This document shows, piece by piece, positions 38,476 to 49,631 of a stretch of 64,000 nucleotides of DNA. How positions within the stretch are numbered: position 1 is the stretch's first letter; each line of letters opens with the position of its first letter. Under the pieces are notes generated by a model that had not been told where the DNA came from, did no database searches, and saw only the letters and a program-made list of their open reading frames with translations. Location of the stretch: the NCBI GenBank assembly GCA_029532415.1, contig JAQOTA010000042.1, positions 1,116,001 through 1,180,000 on the forward strand, written 5' to 3'. Source of the stretch: Marasmius tenuissimus (lineage: Eukaryota > Basidiomycota > Agaricomycetes > Agaricales > Marasmiaceae). Position numbers and translations under genes: made by a program.

Positions 38476-39156
38476 ACGGCATGTTGACGCGAAATGAACA
38501 CGAGGTGGCGCATCTAATTCATAATTTAGAGTTCTAATTCAAGAAAAATGGATTCATAACACGCACAGGAAGGACAGGAGTCTTCTGATGGCATGACAAT
38601 TGATGTTGATTGGTCATGAGTTTGAATGGGCTCAGCATTGAACTCTAAAGAACGGCGGGATTCTTCTTTCTCGGAAAGGTGTTCAACAGCCGTACTGGGC
38701 CCCGCAGTTGTCTGACCGTCAAGTCTCGGGGATTTATTGGGGGAAGGATCGGTCTAGGACATCAGTTAGATAAAAAGTTGAGGTTGGCACGACACATACA
38801 TTCTCCTTATTTTTCACTGCTCTTTTTCTATTTGGGCTTGGCAATAGCACTCTGTGGGCATACTGAGCCAACCCACGAAGCTTATTCTTGATTGGCGGCA
38901 TGGAATTCGACGCGCCTTGCCGTTACGAGACGCGTCGAATGTTTGTTGATTGGAACGCGCGGCGTGTGCTGTACGTCAGATGACGAGAAAGCTATCAACT
39001 CGGCGTACACTCGTAAATTCAGAATTCGGGCTCCGTCTCGGCCTTTGAAAAGTAATTCTCAAGGGCGTAACGGACCCCGATTTGGATTTTATTGCAAACT
39101 ATAAGACTAGATACAAAAACACTGAAATATCACGCTTTTTGTCACAATTTGGCACG

Positions 39157-39187
39157 TGATCATCCCGGTTCCGCCTGCAGGCTACCT
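39157..39187 (-). repeat. right terminal inverted repeat of the Tc1/mariner-type element
   Basis: 31 bp ending GCAGGCTACCT on the plus strand, next to TA at 39188-39189. Confidence 0.9.
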
Positions 39188-39682
39188 TATCGACAAACCA
39201 CGGAACGTGACGTACATTTCCCAGAAGGGCTGTGAGAAGGTGCTGGACCTGTTCAACTACTCCACTCGCGTGTCGACCAGCATTGGTTTACCCAGGAGTC
39301 AATATGTGCGTCTTTTCGACTTGAGATTGACGGAACCTTGACTACCTCCATAGTACTAGTAGGCTCTTGGCTCCCTACTGGAAAGCAACCCGAAATATTA
39401 GACCTCGAGTCTAGGATTTGTACATTCCCTTATCGAGAAATGATGCTGCCTTTGCAGATTGTTTCGGCTTCGGGTATGCTTCGTGATTCAACATTCTCGT
39501 CAGGTTGACGGTACATTACTTTTCACGCGTAGCAAAAGTTCATTTATGGTCTTGTGGACTTCAATTCTATCTTTGTGGTGTGTTCCGAGGGAGGATGCGT
39601 TTTTATGAACCTCCGCTGGACAAGCCCTTGCTCAATGCCGACCTCTCCTCATCCTCAATGTTGCGGTCAGCATATAGGACTA

Positions 39683-40155
39683 TGTCGGAAATTTTCATTT
39701 CGGCTGATAAGCTATTTTTCCGTTATCAGTCCTAATAAAGGAAAATTGGCACCCAAAAGGGTCCATTAGGAACTGTAAGAGGCAACCAGAGCCGCTGTCA
39801 CCGGCTCTATTTGTATCTTATCAGTATCAAATGCCCATCTATTTGTACGTTATGAGGGGACACCAACTTTTCTGGCCATTTCTCGTGCACATTGCATCCT
39901 CCAGTCTCCCAATGCTCCAGAATTGCTTGAAGATGGTCCTAGAACATAGCCCATCACTCAGATCGCGAAAATTCCCGGAAGAAAACAAAGATGATGTCCC
40001 TTATGATCCCTTATCATAACTTCATCCTCGGTTATAAGCGCTTATAGAGTGGTCATTATCGCCAAATAGAGTACATAAGACCATTAGAGCACATGCCCTA
40101 ATCATGTCTAATGGCCCTGATAAGGCATCACGAGCGGCAATCAAAATTTCCGACA
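39683..40155. mobile_element. 473-bp non-autonomous element, TA target
   Basis: The ends are TGTCGGAAATTTT and its complement, flanked by TA (39681-39682 and 40156-40157). The matching place in copy A (about 21843) has no insertion. Subterminal regions contain many TTATCAG/CTGATAA words on both strands. No coding capacity. TA duplication suggests Tc1/mariner; the exact target is less certain because copy A has diverged at this point. Confidence 0.7.
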
Positions 40156-40248
40156 TAGTGTCTTGGTACAGTGCACTAGAATCCATCTCCCGACACAACT
40201 CATGTGTGAGCTATTGATGAGACCAAATTTTACCGTGATTCCCAATGA

Positions 40249-40435
40249 CACGGCGGGATTTTTGATGTCAACTCGTGCTTTGTAGTGTGATGTCAACACG
40301 GTTGTCAACTCATTGTCCACTTGATTTTTGGTGAGGTTTACCCTGGTCCCATTCAATTTCCGAGTGGAGACCGAGTTGACAACCATGTTGACATCACAGT
40401 ACAAAGCACGAGTTGACATCAAAAATCCCGCCGTG
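40249..40435. mobile_element. 187-bp foldback MITE with 63-bp inverted repeats, TGA duplication
   Basis: 63-bp arms starting CACGGCGGGATTTTTGATG match with two differences, leaving a central part of about 60 bp. Flanks are TGA at 40246-40248 and 40436-40438. Copy A at about 21946 has the uninterrupted site. A 3-bp duplication would suit a PIF/Harbinger-type element, although the TGA target is not the usual TWA. The transcript would fold into a long hairpin. Confidence 0.8.
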
Positions 40436-40439
40436 TGAC

Positions 40440-42369
40440 TAGCTGTATCTTACACAAGACCTCATCAAAATGCTGGATAGACAATAACGCTGGCTGCTCA
40501 TCATTGTCAACAAGGTCTTTTCCGCCTTCCCCAGCCCGTTGCCATGGCTCTCGCTGTATCTGGAGCCACCGTCTCAGGTCTAACAATGATGGCTGTTAGA
40601 CCTAGTCATTCTGAGGTTGAAACCTTGTATCTTGAATGAACATCAATCTGTATATCTCCTCAAGTACTCGTCGTTCTAAACTCTCTGCGATCGACTTGTA
40701 TTGTGATTTTTCCCTCTCAGCACGACCGCAACACCAATGGGGTTCCCGTGATCTCACCAAGTTAATCAGAAAGCTCGACTCGTCCGCTCCCTGAGCTGAT
40801 CTGCACGGTTTCAATCCCTATGATGTTATGAATGTTCCATGGTGCGTGTATTATTCTCCTTCACCGTAACCACTATGCTCAGCTAGTGTAAGTTTAGCCC
40901 CGTTAGAACGATTTACCTCAAGGGAAAGGAGAAGAAAGCACCATCATCTTCTGCCGTCCCAAGTATGCTGCGCTACACTCGGTCGCTCATGTTTCTGCCT
41001 TGCGATGTTCACCATATACAGGGACCTTGATACATGTTCAGAACTCCCCTTTGATGACATCCAAGCATAGCCCTAAAAGTCAAGAACACACGGGATGAGC
41101 TAGCCCGGTGAAGAGCAGGTAAATGGTACATGTCGTTTCTACGTCCCAGCTGCTCAGAACTTTCATTAGAGTACATACACCATTGTCATCAGCCGATAGC
41201 AAGCATCTACTGTACTTGTCTTATGATTATCATGTCCTTGCTCTTCGAGGTCCTCAGGGTTGTTTGATTGGTACCCAGAACACAAACTAGAACTTGAGTG
41301 GTGTGCAAGGCACGCGATCGTATTGATCTACATTACCACGAGATACTGGTGGTTCATGCTCATCCTGTGCTAGCATTCGGCTGACTCCTCACGTCTTTGA
41401 CGATCTAGAACGTCCGTCGTTGATACTGCACTGCATGGAACCTAAGTAACCCTCATTGCCAATGAGTCAAGTGTGTGATATTTCTTTTTGTCTCTTTAGT
41501 CTAGCCGGGCTCATATGATCTTTTAGTTATGAGAAAGCCACGGCTTTATCCTCCACCCTGTCCTTGTCGCTCCCCAGTACCCAATGGTGCTGAGAATCTG
41601 GCATTACTAATGACTCATGAGCGTAGCTCGGGCGGCCAATGAATGGCTCAGTAGGCTTCCTCATGAGGTACGTGTGCGCTATCCCGTTGACGTCGTTTTC
41701 CGTGCTAATCAAAGTACCTTCAGGAATATCAATGACAACTCAGAGTACACCGTGATGGGGTGTTTCGAGTCATGCCGGAGGCAACTGGATGGAGGGAAAT
41801 CGCGATGGTCTCATATACAACGCGCTCGGATAGGCACCTCGAGTACATTTCATCTTCGGTGTACCGTGCATATCCCCTAGCTATCGGCAACCTACAATGT
41901 ATCGTTATCGATCGTTTACGTTGTCGCTGTGCCGACACCGAGTGCTTTCATTTTCATCGTTGATTGAAAGGGGAATGTAAGCACTAGAATAGACCTCATG
42001 TATTCTACCCGCTCGTGAGGATTGGTTCGAATCCCCGAGCTACAACTCGCCGTAATGTGTTGCTCGTCCTCCTCATATACCAGCCTCTGATTGGTCGTAG
42101 TGATAAGTTTTATAGCTACAACTCGAAGCTACTGCTGCAGACGCACCGTCGAGAAACTGTGTCACTAACGTTCAGTTATAGCCGTATCGTCCACTGAGGA
42201 ATAAATTAACAACAGTCTTTAAATAATCCAAATAGGGGTTTTGTGAGGAAACGAGAGCAAGTACACGTCTTTATTCTACAAATCCTGAGTATCAACCAGA
42301 TCCCACCCATCCGAAACGTCCGTGGGGCTCCCTGAGTTCGTAATCTCACATTCTCTTTTTTGTTGGGAC
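40440..42369. other. R2 section without a firm gene
   Basis: Matches 21.95-23.89 kb. Exon-like fragments near 41.6-42.2 kb are shared with copy A but do not give a consistent splice model. Confidence 0.4.
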
Positions 42370-44606
42370 TCAGCGGAGATGCCTAATCAATGGCTGTTTA
42401 GAAAAGGTACGTATAGGTATCCATGAAACACTCGTACCTTTCTTCCTCGCCCATAGTGCAAAGCCTTTGACCAAAAAGGCAGGAATCAAACACTTCTCTT
42501 CATGCACAACTTCAGAATTTGTCGGTATATCGACGAGTGAGAATGTTGATGGGGAAGTGAAGTGAGATCTCGGAGGGGACGGTTCATTATCGTCCGAGTC
42601 TTCGAGCTCTACTATCCGTTTATCATGAGGATCACCTGGAGCACGCTTCAGGTTGTGTTGAGAATGAAAAGGATTCACAGTACACACCTTGTATTAACTC
42701 GGGATAGCCGTAATCGCGAGCGTATCGCTTGCCATTGGACTCATAGCCTTTCTTGCGCAGATATGTTTTAGCAAGCTCATACTCGTTTTCCCACCAAAAT
42801 GGCCCGATCCACTGCCTAACTTTCAGCTCAGGTATCCCATATTTCTCCCAATCCTTCTTTGGAATGGTGACCTTCCCTTCCAGGTCCGATGTCCAGTAGA
42901 ACAGAGGATCGGGCAAGGGAGCTTGTACACAGTACATTCCATCGATGTGCTCGACACAGAGAGGTGGAACAAAGAGGTAGGCACGGGGAGATAATGTGTG
43001 GTTATAGGGAAATTTGCCGGTGAGGGTGAATCCCACTTCATCAATGAGGTCTGGATATAGATATCAGATTGAGGGAAACATTTAAAAATAAATAAACAAA
43101 AACTCACAGACATCGCAATCAGCCATTGAGGAATCATGCTGACTGAGATAAGCCCCCCGGAGTCGATCTCGGTCCTTCAACGGAAGGCGCAATGAGAAGC
43201 ATAGATTGATTCGAGCCTCGTGGATGTTGGATGATTCAAAGTCCACCCGTGAGCATACTGCATTGCTCAGTAAACTATCGGATGAGGATATGGATGTGGG
43301 CACACCTTTTCCAGAGTAACTTGCCTTGATGTTGCAGCTGCGTGACTCAAAATGCCATTCAGGAGGCAGAGTGGAAGGGAAGTGAGCAAGAACATCCCTT
43401 CTCCAGACAACGGCGCCAAACGTCAGGAGGCCGTGTGATGCATAGTTTGACAGGTCATCTCTCCACGTTTCCCCCAAGGACACAGCACAGTCCAACAGGC
43501 TACCGAAAGTGCGCTCGAAATAGGCGGTGATGTCATCAACATCGAGTTGGGGACGAGTTCCTTGGGGAAGTGGGGTGAATGAGGAGTCGGAAAGGTCATC
43601 CTCCCGTTCTTCAATGGAGGTGGAAGCCGGGTCATAGAGCCAAGATCCGGCGTTGAGATCGAATGTCCAGTCGGACTCGTCGTCCGAAACCTGGTGTGCT
43701 ATATTTAGCCAGGCACCACGAAACATAGCCAACTCACCGGAACTGCCAGAGACTCATCGGCACGGAGGGCTTGGATTGCGACTTTCTGAAGACACTGTCA
43801 GCAGGGGATGGATAGAAGAGTGATAAGCGTACGTGTGTATAATATAAGTATAAATAAACCAATCCACCTCCGAGATATCGCTCAAAAAGCTCTAGTGCAT
43901 TGGCCAGCTCTGGATCCCAGCCCAGTCAACCGCGTTTGACAATCGGCTTGGCAAAAGCTGTCGTACCTGCGTGCAAAACAATTGTGGGCATCTCTGCTGC
44001 TACTAGTCCCAACATCTGAGCAAAACCCAGCGATCTAGATGCAATGAATGAGATGGTATTATCCAAGATTTGGACCAGATTGACCCCCACCTATTGGTTG
44101 AGTATGCATCGTAGAACTGCTTCCACACCTTCATGGGCTCGTCAATCCCGGGTTCAGTCTATCAATATTCAGGAGAACTCACGAGGTGTATGATATCGTT
44201 GTCTTTCCTATCAATTGGCTCAACCGTAACCGTGGTGAACGTTCGAAAAGGCAGCTGGGCTATTTCTACCGTTTGATATCTCTTTCTAACCCGCACCCGC
44301 CTCATTTCACCCCGAAATGGATTTGCGCCTCTCACACGGAGGCTCCCGTCCACCGAATAAGCCTCGCTCCGGAGTATCAAGTCACCCAACAAGAATTCTC
44401 TGAACAGATCTTGCCGCGGCTAAGTGAATTTTCAGTGCAATGAACACTCGCAAATCACACGAAGGACATACCATGAGCGCATTTCTCACTTGTCCTTCGC
44501 ACCTCCCAGACCGACATTGGACATTTGTAACGTTCCCAGCGATATGCGTGAACTGTTGACTGCCAACAAAAGTGAGGTCCTGCGCGTGTTCGAAGAAATT
44601 AGACAT
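42370..44606 (-). CDS. conserved protein of unknown function, eight exons, copy B
   Basis: Paralogue of the gene at 23900-26108 with the same exon pattern: 44606-44472, 44419-44183, 44090-43967, 43909-43860, 43794-43738, 43690-43108, 43050-42688, 42635-42370. Six exons have exactly the same length as in copy A; exon 6 is 12 nt shorter and exon 8 is 36 nt longer, both multiples of three. The total is 1815 nt, 604 residues. The N terminus reads MSNFFEHAQDLTFVGSQQF. The C terminus extends past copy A's stop with GTSVSWIPIRTFSKQP. The preserved frame through all eight exons after duplication argues that the gene is functional. No domain recognised beyond the N-terminal segment noted for copy A. 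Confidence 0.75.
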
Positions 44607-46341
44607 TTTGTTTGAGGTGAGGGAGAACGGGGGCAAGCGTAGATGTCTGATTGGTATATGTAAAAACCCCAGCTCATCTTCCCACTGACTCGTGATTTAC
44701 ACGCCCTGCTAGCACTCATAGACCCATCAATCAGACGTCTCGAGACACGCCTTTGATCGAGTATTCCTGTTTAGCTCCACAAAAGGATATAGCTCATTCA
44801 CATTGCAAGCATGGTGTTCGATAGAAGTGTCCCGTAAGAGTGTGTGATCAACGTCGATGAGCAGCAGATTGATACACTGAGTGAGGCGCAGAAATCTCCA
44901 TCCGCCATTTAGTAAGTCTCAGTAGTAACAATAGATACTCAAAAAGATAGACTCCCCTCGAATATCCTTGTTAAGCTTCCACTTGGCTCACTTTTAGCCC
45001 TCGACACCAGGGTGCGTACACTCTATCGCCGCAACATGCGGCGAACACGTTGTATCATTCTTTCTGTCAATAAAACATTGAATGACGCGGAAACGTGTAC
45101 CTTTGACGCTCATAACAGGTTGGCCAAACCGTCGATATGCTGTTCATCCTAATAGAAGGGTGAAATTAGCTGGTGATGCCGGAGCAAGACAAATATATCT
45201 GAGCTCCAGAACTCCATTCATGTTGAATCCGTGTGCTGTGATTGGTTTGTGAAGATTCGAAATGGAGCTCATAATGCAAGGCAAGATAGGAACGTTCGGA
45301 AAGAACTATCGGAGGCGCTGCGGGTAGTGAGAGCGGCAAGGTAGCTGGCAGTTCTATGGATCAAGGAAGGGAATCAAAAGGAGCATTCCTCGTCACAGAA
45401 CCAGAGGCGGCAAGCCTGTACCGCCTTCGATTCTGAGGAAATAATTTAGTGGACAACAAAAACCGAGGAAACCGGTGGAAATCATAATCACTGGATTCTA
45501 CGATAGCTCGAACATTTGAGAGGGAGAAACTAATTACGGGCCTGGAGCTCGTCATCCCTCTGTCATTACCTCAGCCTCAGGGCAAGGAGAACGTGGTTCT
45601 CATCACAGAGATATGTAAACGAACATCACCCGAACCTAAGAAAATGCAGGTTTCGTTAGTATTGCAGGAGATCAAAGGTGGAACACACAGAGAATCACGA
45701 TGAGCCGATCAGACCAAGACACTACAAGATCATGAGCGAGTACTTACCCCAATGTTGAGAGTTGCCATCAGAGTTGAGTGAAGAGGATCGAGTGGGTATC
45801 GTGCATGTATGGTAACGACCAGTGATGAATGGTTCAATCTCCAGAAAGTCGGCCCGGTAGACAACGGTAATGAGTAACAGCCTCCGTAATGCAGCTTGGA
45901 GGTGATTGTGGACGTTGAGTCGATATGGACGAGGCCAAAGGGCTCGGCGACGCCATAGAATCAGAGTTCGGCCACGGGAGAATCAGAGAGATAACGATGT
46001 ATCTCGCTAGCTCCTGTATACACTGCCATTTGTATGGCTGAGGGTCCTATACATTGTGACTGAGCGATAATAAGGGTCGCAATGGAAAGGAGTAGCAGAG
46101 TGCTGGCCTGTGGCCGGGATCCGTAGGATCTCAGGGCATTGCATAGAGTGAATAGGGCATGAAGCACGAGACAACGTGTGGCAGCATGGCATACTGTGGG
46201 TAGAATGGCACACCCGAGAATCTCCCACAGTCACTCTGTGAGATGTACCCCCACCGCAATCAGATTGGTTGTACTCAAACAACATTAGTGGAGATACACA
46301 TTGTCATTCGTTCGTCTGCAGATCGAACGGCTATGTCCGTT
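44607..46341. other. upstream of the copy B gene and end of R2
   Basis: 44.6-45.15 kb corresponds to 26.1-26.65 kb and is probably the 5' region of the eight-exon gene. 45.23-46.07 kb matches 27.3-28.24 kb and holds the conserved minus-strand fragment (ADFLEIEPFITGRYHT near 45830). I see no complete gene. Confidence 0.4.
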
Positions 46342-48459
46342 CTAATTGGAACCATAGCTACCCAGGAGATGTTGTACTAAGATAGGTATGTAGTAGTAAA
46401 TAAAAAACCCTGACACGAAATAGGATAGAAATATGTGACCGGCGGGAAAAGTAGTGGATATAAATAAACGTATCGGAAACAATTCGAAGGCCTGTTGTCC
46501 ATCCGCCCTAATAACTGAGGCACATGATTGCGGAAGTTTCGAATCTTGGTAACGCACCACCAACAGAGTCGGCAACACCAATTTAAATGAGGAGTCTGCG
46601 GCGTTGGCAACGACGAGTGCAATACCACGAAAGGGGAGACCCTTTGCCAGTATAGGGCGGTCAGCGACGAAAAGAATCCCGGTGGAAAAAGGGGGCTGGG
46701 CGTACGAAGGCTTCAGTAGAGCGTTTTCATCCAATAGTCCAGTCGCTTAAGACTCACATGAACGTAAGCCAGGGCGAAGTATGGGATAGAGAGGAAAACA
46801 TACCCGCATCAATATCCATAATCTCAGCACAAACCCCCACTATCCATCGTCTCCCAGCCATACGTTGCTCGCTAATCGCAAGGCCCGCTTATCCTCCATG
46901 CTTCCTCAACCTAATCAGATGGCTGACCGAGACGGTCTCCGATCCCTGATCTATTGAATAGACGAGGTATGGTTTGTCCATCACGACGGAGTACTAGCAA
47001 TCTCCACACGAGGTTTCTCCAACTGTGACCAATCACCATTGCCAGTCCGATAGGGCAACGAGGTCTCCCCTCTTCAAATCTCGCTCGAGGTACGGCGGCT
47101 ACGGCCCAGGTAGGTGTATACTCGCGTAGTCCAACCGCTTCGGGAGGCTGAGGTAGGCGCGAAGCCGTCGGAGGATATCCACCTGCTGGGTATCACTCTG
47201 GCGGCTCGTAGATGTGACTGAACAACAACCATCAGCTCTCCATCTCCGAGATGTCACGAAAAAAAACATACCTGATGTTATTCAATCTGCATTGTGGTAT
47301 GCCCGCAGCATCGAGAGGCTCGAGAGGAGAGCTGTATGCGAAAAATGCAGGGTTCGGGGATCACGGTCTTGAACCGGGTCATCGGAGCCCAGCTCTCCAT
47401 CCTAATGAAGATGTTATCCATAAATCCACGAGCGGGACTTGTGTAGTGAGGTACGAGGCGGATATCGTGATGGGAGACACTCCAACCGCAAAGATAACCA
47501 CCACCAAGTCATTAAGCTCTTCCAAACAGCGGTATGGCTCGGGGAGCTATCTTAGAGCAAATAATAAGCCGTCTGAGCCTATCCATTCACCCCGTGCTTC
47601 GATAGCTGGCCCAACGAGAGATTATAAGGTGCCAATGCAGGAGCTAATCTTGACGTCACTTGGCCAGTGAAAGGTGTCTGAATGGTCTCTCTCTCTCTCT
47701 CTCTCTCTCTCTAACTCCGACGAGGATGTGATAGCGGTGGTGTGGATAGGTTCTGATGCAGGGCTGTAGCAGAAGAGTGAAGAGAGCGTGCTCATCGAGG
47801 CGATGACTGTCTGAAGCCTCTTAGAGAACAACAGCAATGAAATCGGGGATGGTGAATCTGTGAATGATGACTGGGGTGTGATAAATCCCAATGGTCGTCT
47901 GCAAGTAGGGCGATGAGGGCGGAAGAGCGAACGTCCGAGACGAAGCGTTGCTAAATCCATAAAAAATGGCCCCATGACTGTTGAGTTATCAGCGAAATAG
48001 GTATCAGAAAATTGTAGAGGGAAACATAACTTCGAAGAATCAACGATACTCCATGTCCACCTCACACTTCCCTTCCTGCTGAGCAGCTTCCAAGCTGATA
48101 ACCGTCTGTGCACAAGCGGAAACCTGAGAAAAGAGGACAATGATGATGTGAGTTTTCAACGCACAAAGGAGGCAGGAGAAACAAGACCAAGGGGAATGAT
48201 AGCAAGGGGGAGAGAAAGATTAAGCCAGGGTGCTACCCACCTCAGCATCAGTTCAACGAAGCCCAGAAATTGACCTCGCATAGGTGTGAATGTCGGAGAG
48301 ATGAAAACACCGACCCATCTAAATTTCATCGCTTGGTTTTCGTCATTCACCTGTCGGCTATGATAAGAGTAAGACGCGCAAAAAATAGGTTTTCAGATAC
48401 CACTCACCCAAAAGACCCGGTGGGAAGAGGATAGGGATCCCAAAAGAGGAAGAAGTCAT
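46342..48459 (-). CDS. array gene G4, membrane-protein-like, structure incomplete
   Basis: Starts at 48459 (MTSSSFGIPILFPPGLL), with a GTGAGT intron and an in-phase exon DRQVNDENQAMKFRWVGVF. The body is colinear with G3. The last open stretch (46342-46734) contains LAKGLPFRGIALVVANAADS, SFKLVLPTLLVVRYQDSKLP and a Tyr/Phe-rich hydrophobic end. A 27-bp TC run (47686-47712) falls within the gene and is absent from G3; as read it adds an Arg-Glu repeat to the minus-strand frame. Exon joins in the middle are unresolved. It may be a gene or a decaying copy. Confidence 0.4.
47686..47712 (+). repeat. TC dinucleotide microsatellite
   Basis: Uninterrupted (TC)n over 27 bp, absent at the corresponding position of the paralogous G3 copy (about 33310). 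Confidence 0.9.
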
Positions 48460-48494
48460 GGAGGCGAAGAGGATAGAGAGAGGCCCACGTTTCG

Positions 48495-49631
48495 GACCCC
48501 AGCTCCGACGATTTGCTGGCCGAGCGGAAATGCTTTAGGGCCGGTTGATCAACAATCTCTGCGCGCTTCTTCCGTCTTCACGACTTTCAACGTTCCTCCT
48601 ACGACTTCTGATGTTGAATCTGAGATGGCGTCGGATCAAATCCATCTACTCTACTCGCTTACTTAACTGCCACAATGTCGAAGCTCATATCTACTATTAT
48701 GCTAGTTGTTCTACAGTGGTGCAGCATTCTGAAGTCGAATTCACAAGGTTTTTAACATTTTCCGGACTTCTGCTTTTGTTGAAAGGGAAGTTCTTAGGGA
48801 CGATAGAGATGGGTAATCTACATGAGTCCGAGCACCTATTTGGGCTTGGTACGTACTCTTTACGTGTCTCATTCTTAGAGGCTCGTTGCCGACATCTGCT
48901 TCCCTCTAGTATATACTCTCTTCCCGATTCCCCAACGGTTGCTTGCGTTTTCAACATCCAACAGTGTCCGTACGACATCAGCTCCGAGTGAAACAATCGG
49001 ATGCTGGGTCCTTCCCCCCTTCTCTTTTCTCTTTACAACCAGTGATCTGACCCTACGCCACTGGTGGCTTACCACCTATGTACCCAGGGGGTGTACCCAC
49101 TATTAGTATTAGTATGCTATAGGTAATAGGCATTGATGATGGAAAAGTCCAATCATCTGGTATGTGCTGTTTTCTGCGTCTGATTCTAGAGGCTACACCT
49201 GACCTGACCTTCGGTTTTCAGCTGTCTGATGTTTCTTGGCTCTCGCTTGGCACTATGTACCTCCGTCTCTCCCGGCGGCCATCAGGGAAGCCGATTTACC
49301 TGGGATAACCCGAAATAACCACTGTTGAGGGCCACATCTTGATTTGATGGGTGCAAAGAAACTCATTCGAAGGCACATCAAACCTTGCACTGCTCAGGCA
49401 TGGGATGACGAGAGGTCTCACTATAAGTCTTCGACTCACTGAGTGAAACATTCCCACCTCCACGATCACCTACAACTGTCTTGAAATTCTGACTCCACAT
49501 TTGCATTCACACATTTGGCCGCGGGCAGCTTGAGTTCAGCACCAGCCTTTGTTTTGGCGCTTCGTGGGCATTTAGGGCCAGCTTTCGACTCCGCAGAGGT
49601 TTCATTCCCCGGTTAAACCTCCTCCAGTACC
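48495..49631. other. no firm gene; 5' region of the single-pass protein gene
   Basis: Homology to the array ends soon after GGGCCGGTTGATCAA (48538-48552). The next kilobase has frames without motif. Just upstream of the gene at 49632 are pyrimidine-rich tracts and a CACTATAAGTCTTC stretch at about 49420 that may serve as promoter. Confidence 0.35.

Larger units (their letters stand above)
35540..39187 (-). mobile_element. Tc1/mariner-superfamily DNA transposon with nested solo LTR
   Basis: Terminal inverted repeats of 31 bp with one mismatch begin AGGTAGCCT and include GGCGGAACCGGGATGATCA. The element is flanked by the duplicated dinucleotide TA (35538-35539 and 39188-39189), and copy A keeps the single-TA empty site at 21363-21364. 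It carries one minus-strand gene for a DDE transposase (35699-38475). Without the LTR and one copy of its target repeat the element would be about 2.88 kb, a plausible size for a fungal Tc1/mariner relative with a long transposase. The near-identical ends suggest recent insertion. Confidence 0.9.
34140..46070. repeat. segmental duplication, copy B (G2 fragment plus R2)
   Basis: Colinear with 19940-28235. The extra length is mostly explained by three insertions absent from copy A: the Tc1/mariner-type element (35540-39187) and two short elements (39683-40155 and 40249-40435). It contains the 604-codon gene orthologous to the copy A gene. Confidence 0.8.

Noticed and set aside
42015..42050. tRNA-like GGTTCGAATCCCCG word
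   Set aside because: The flanking bases cannot form a T-arm stem and no acceptor stem or anticodon arm is present; the copy at 23.5 kb lacks the word.
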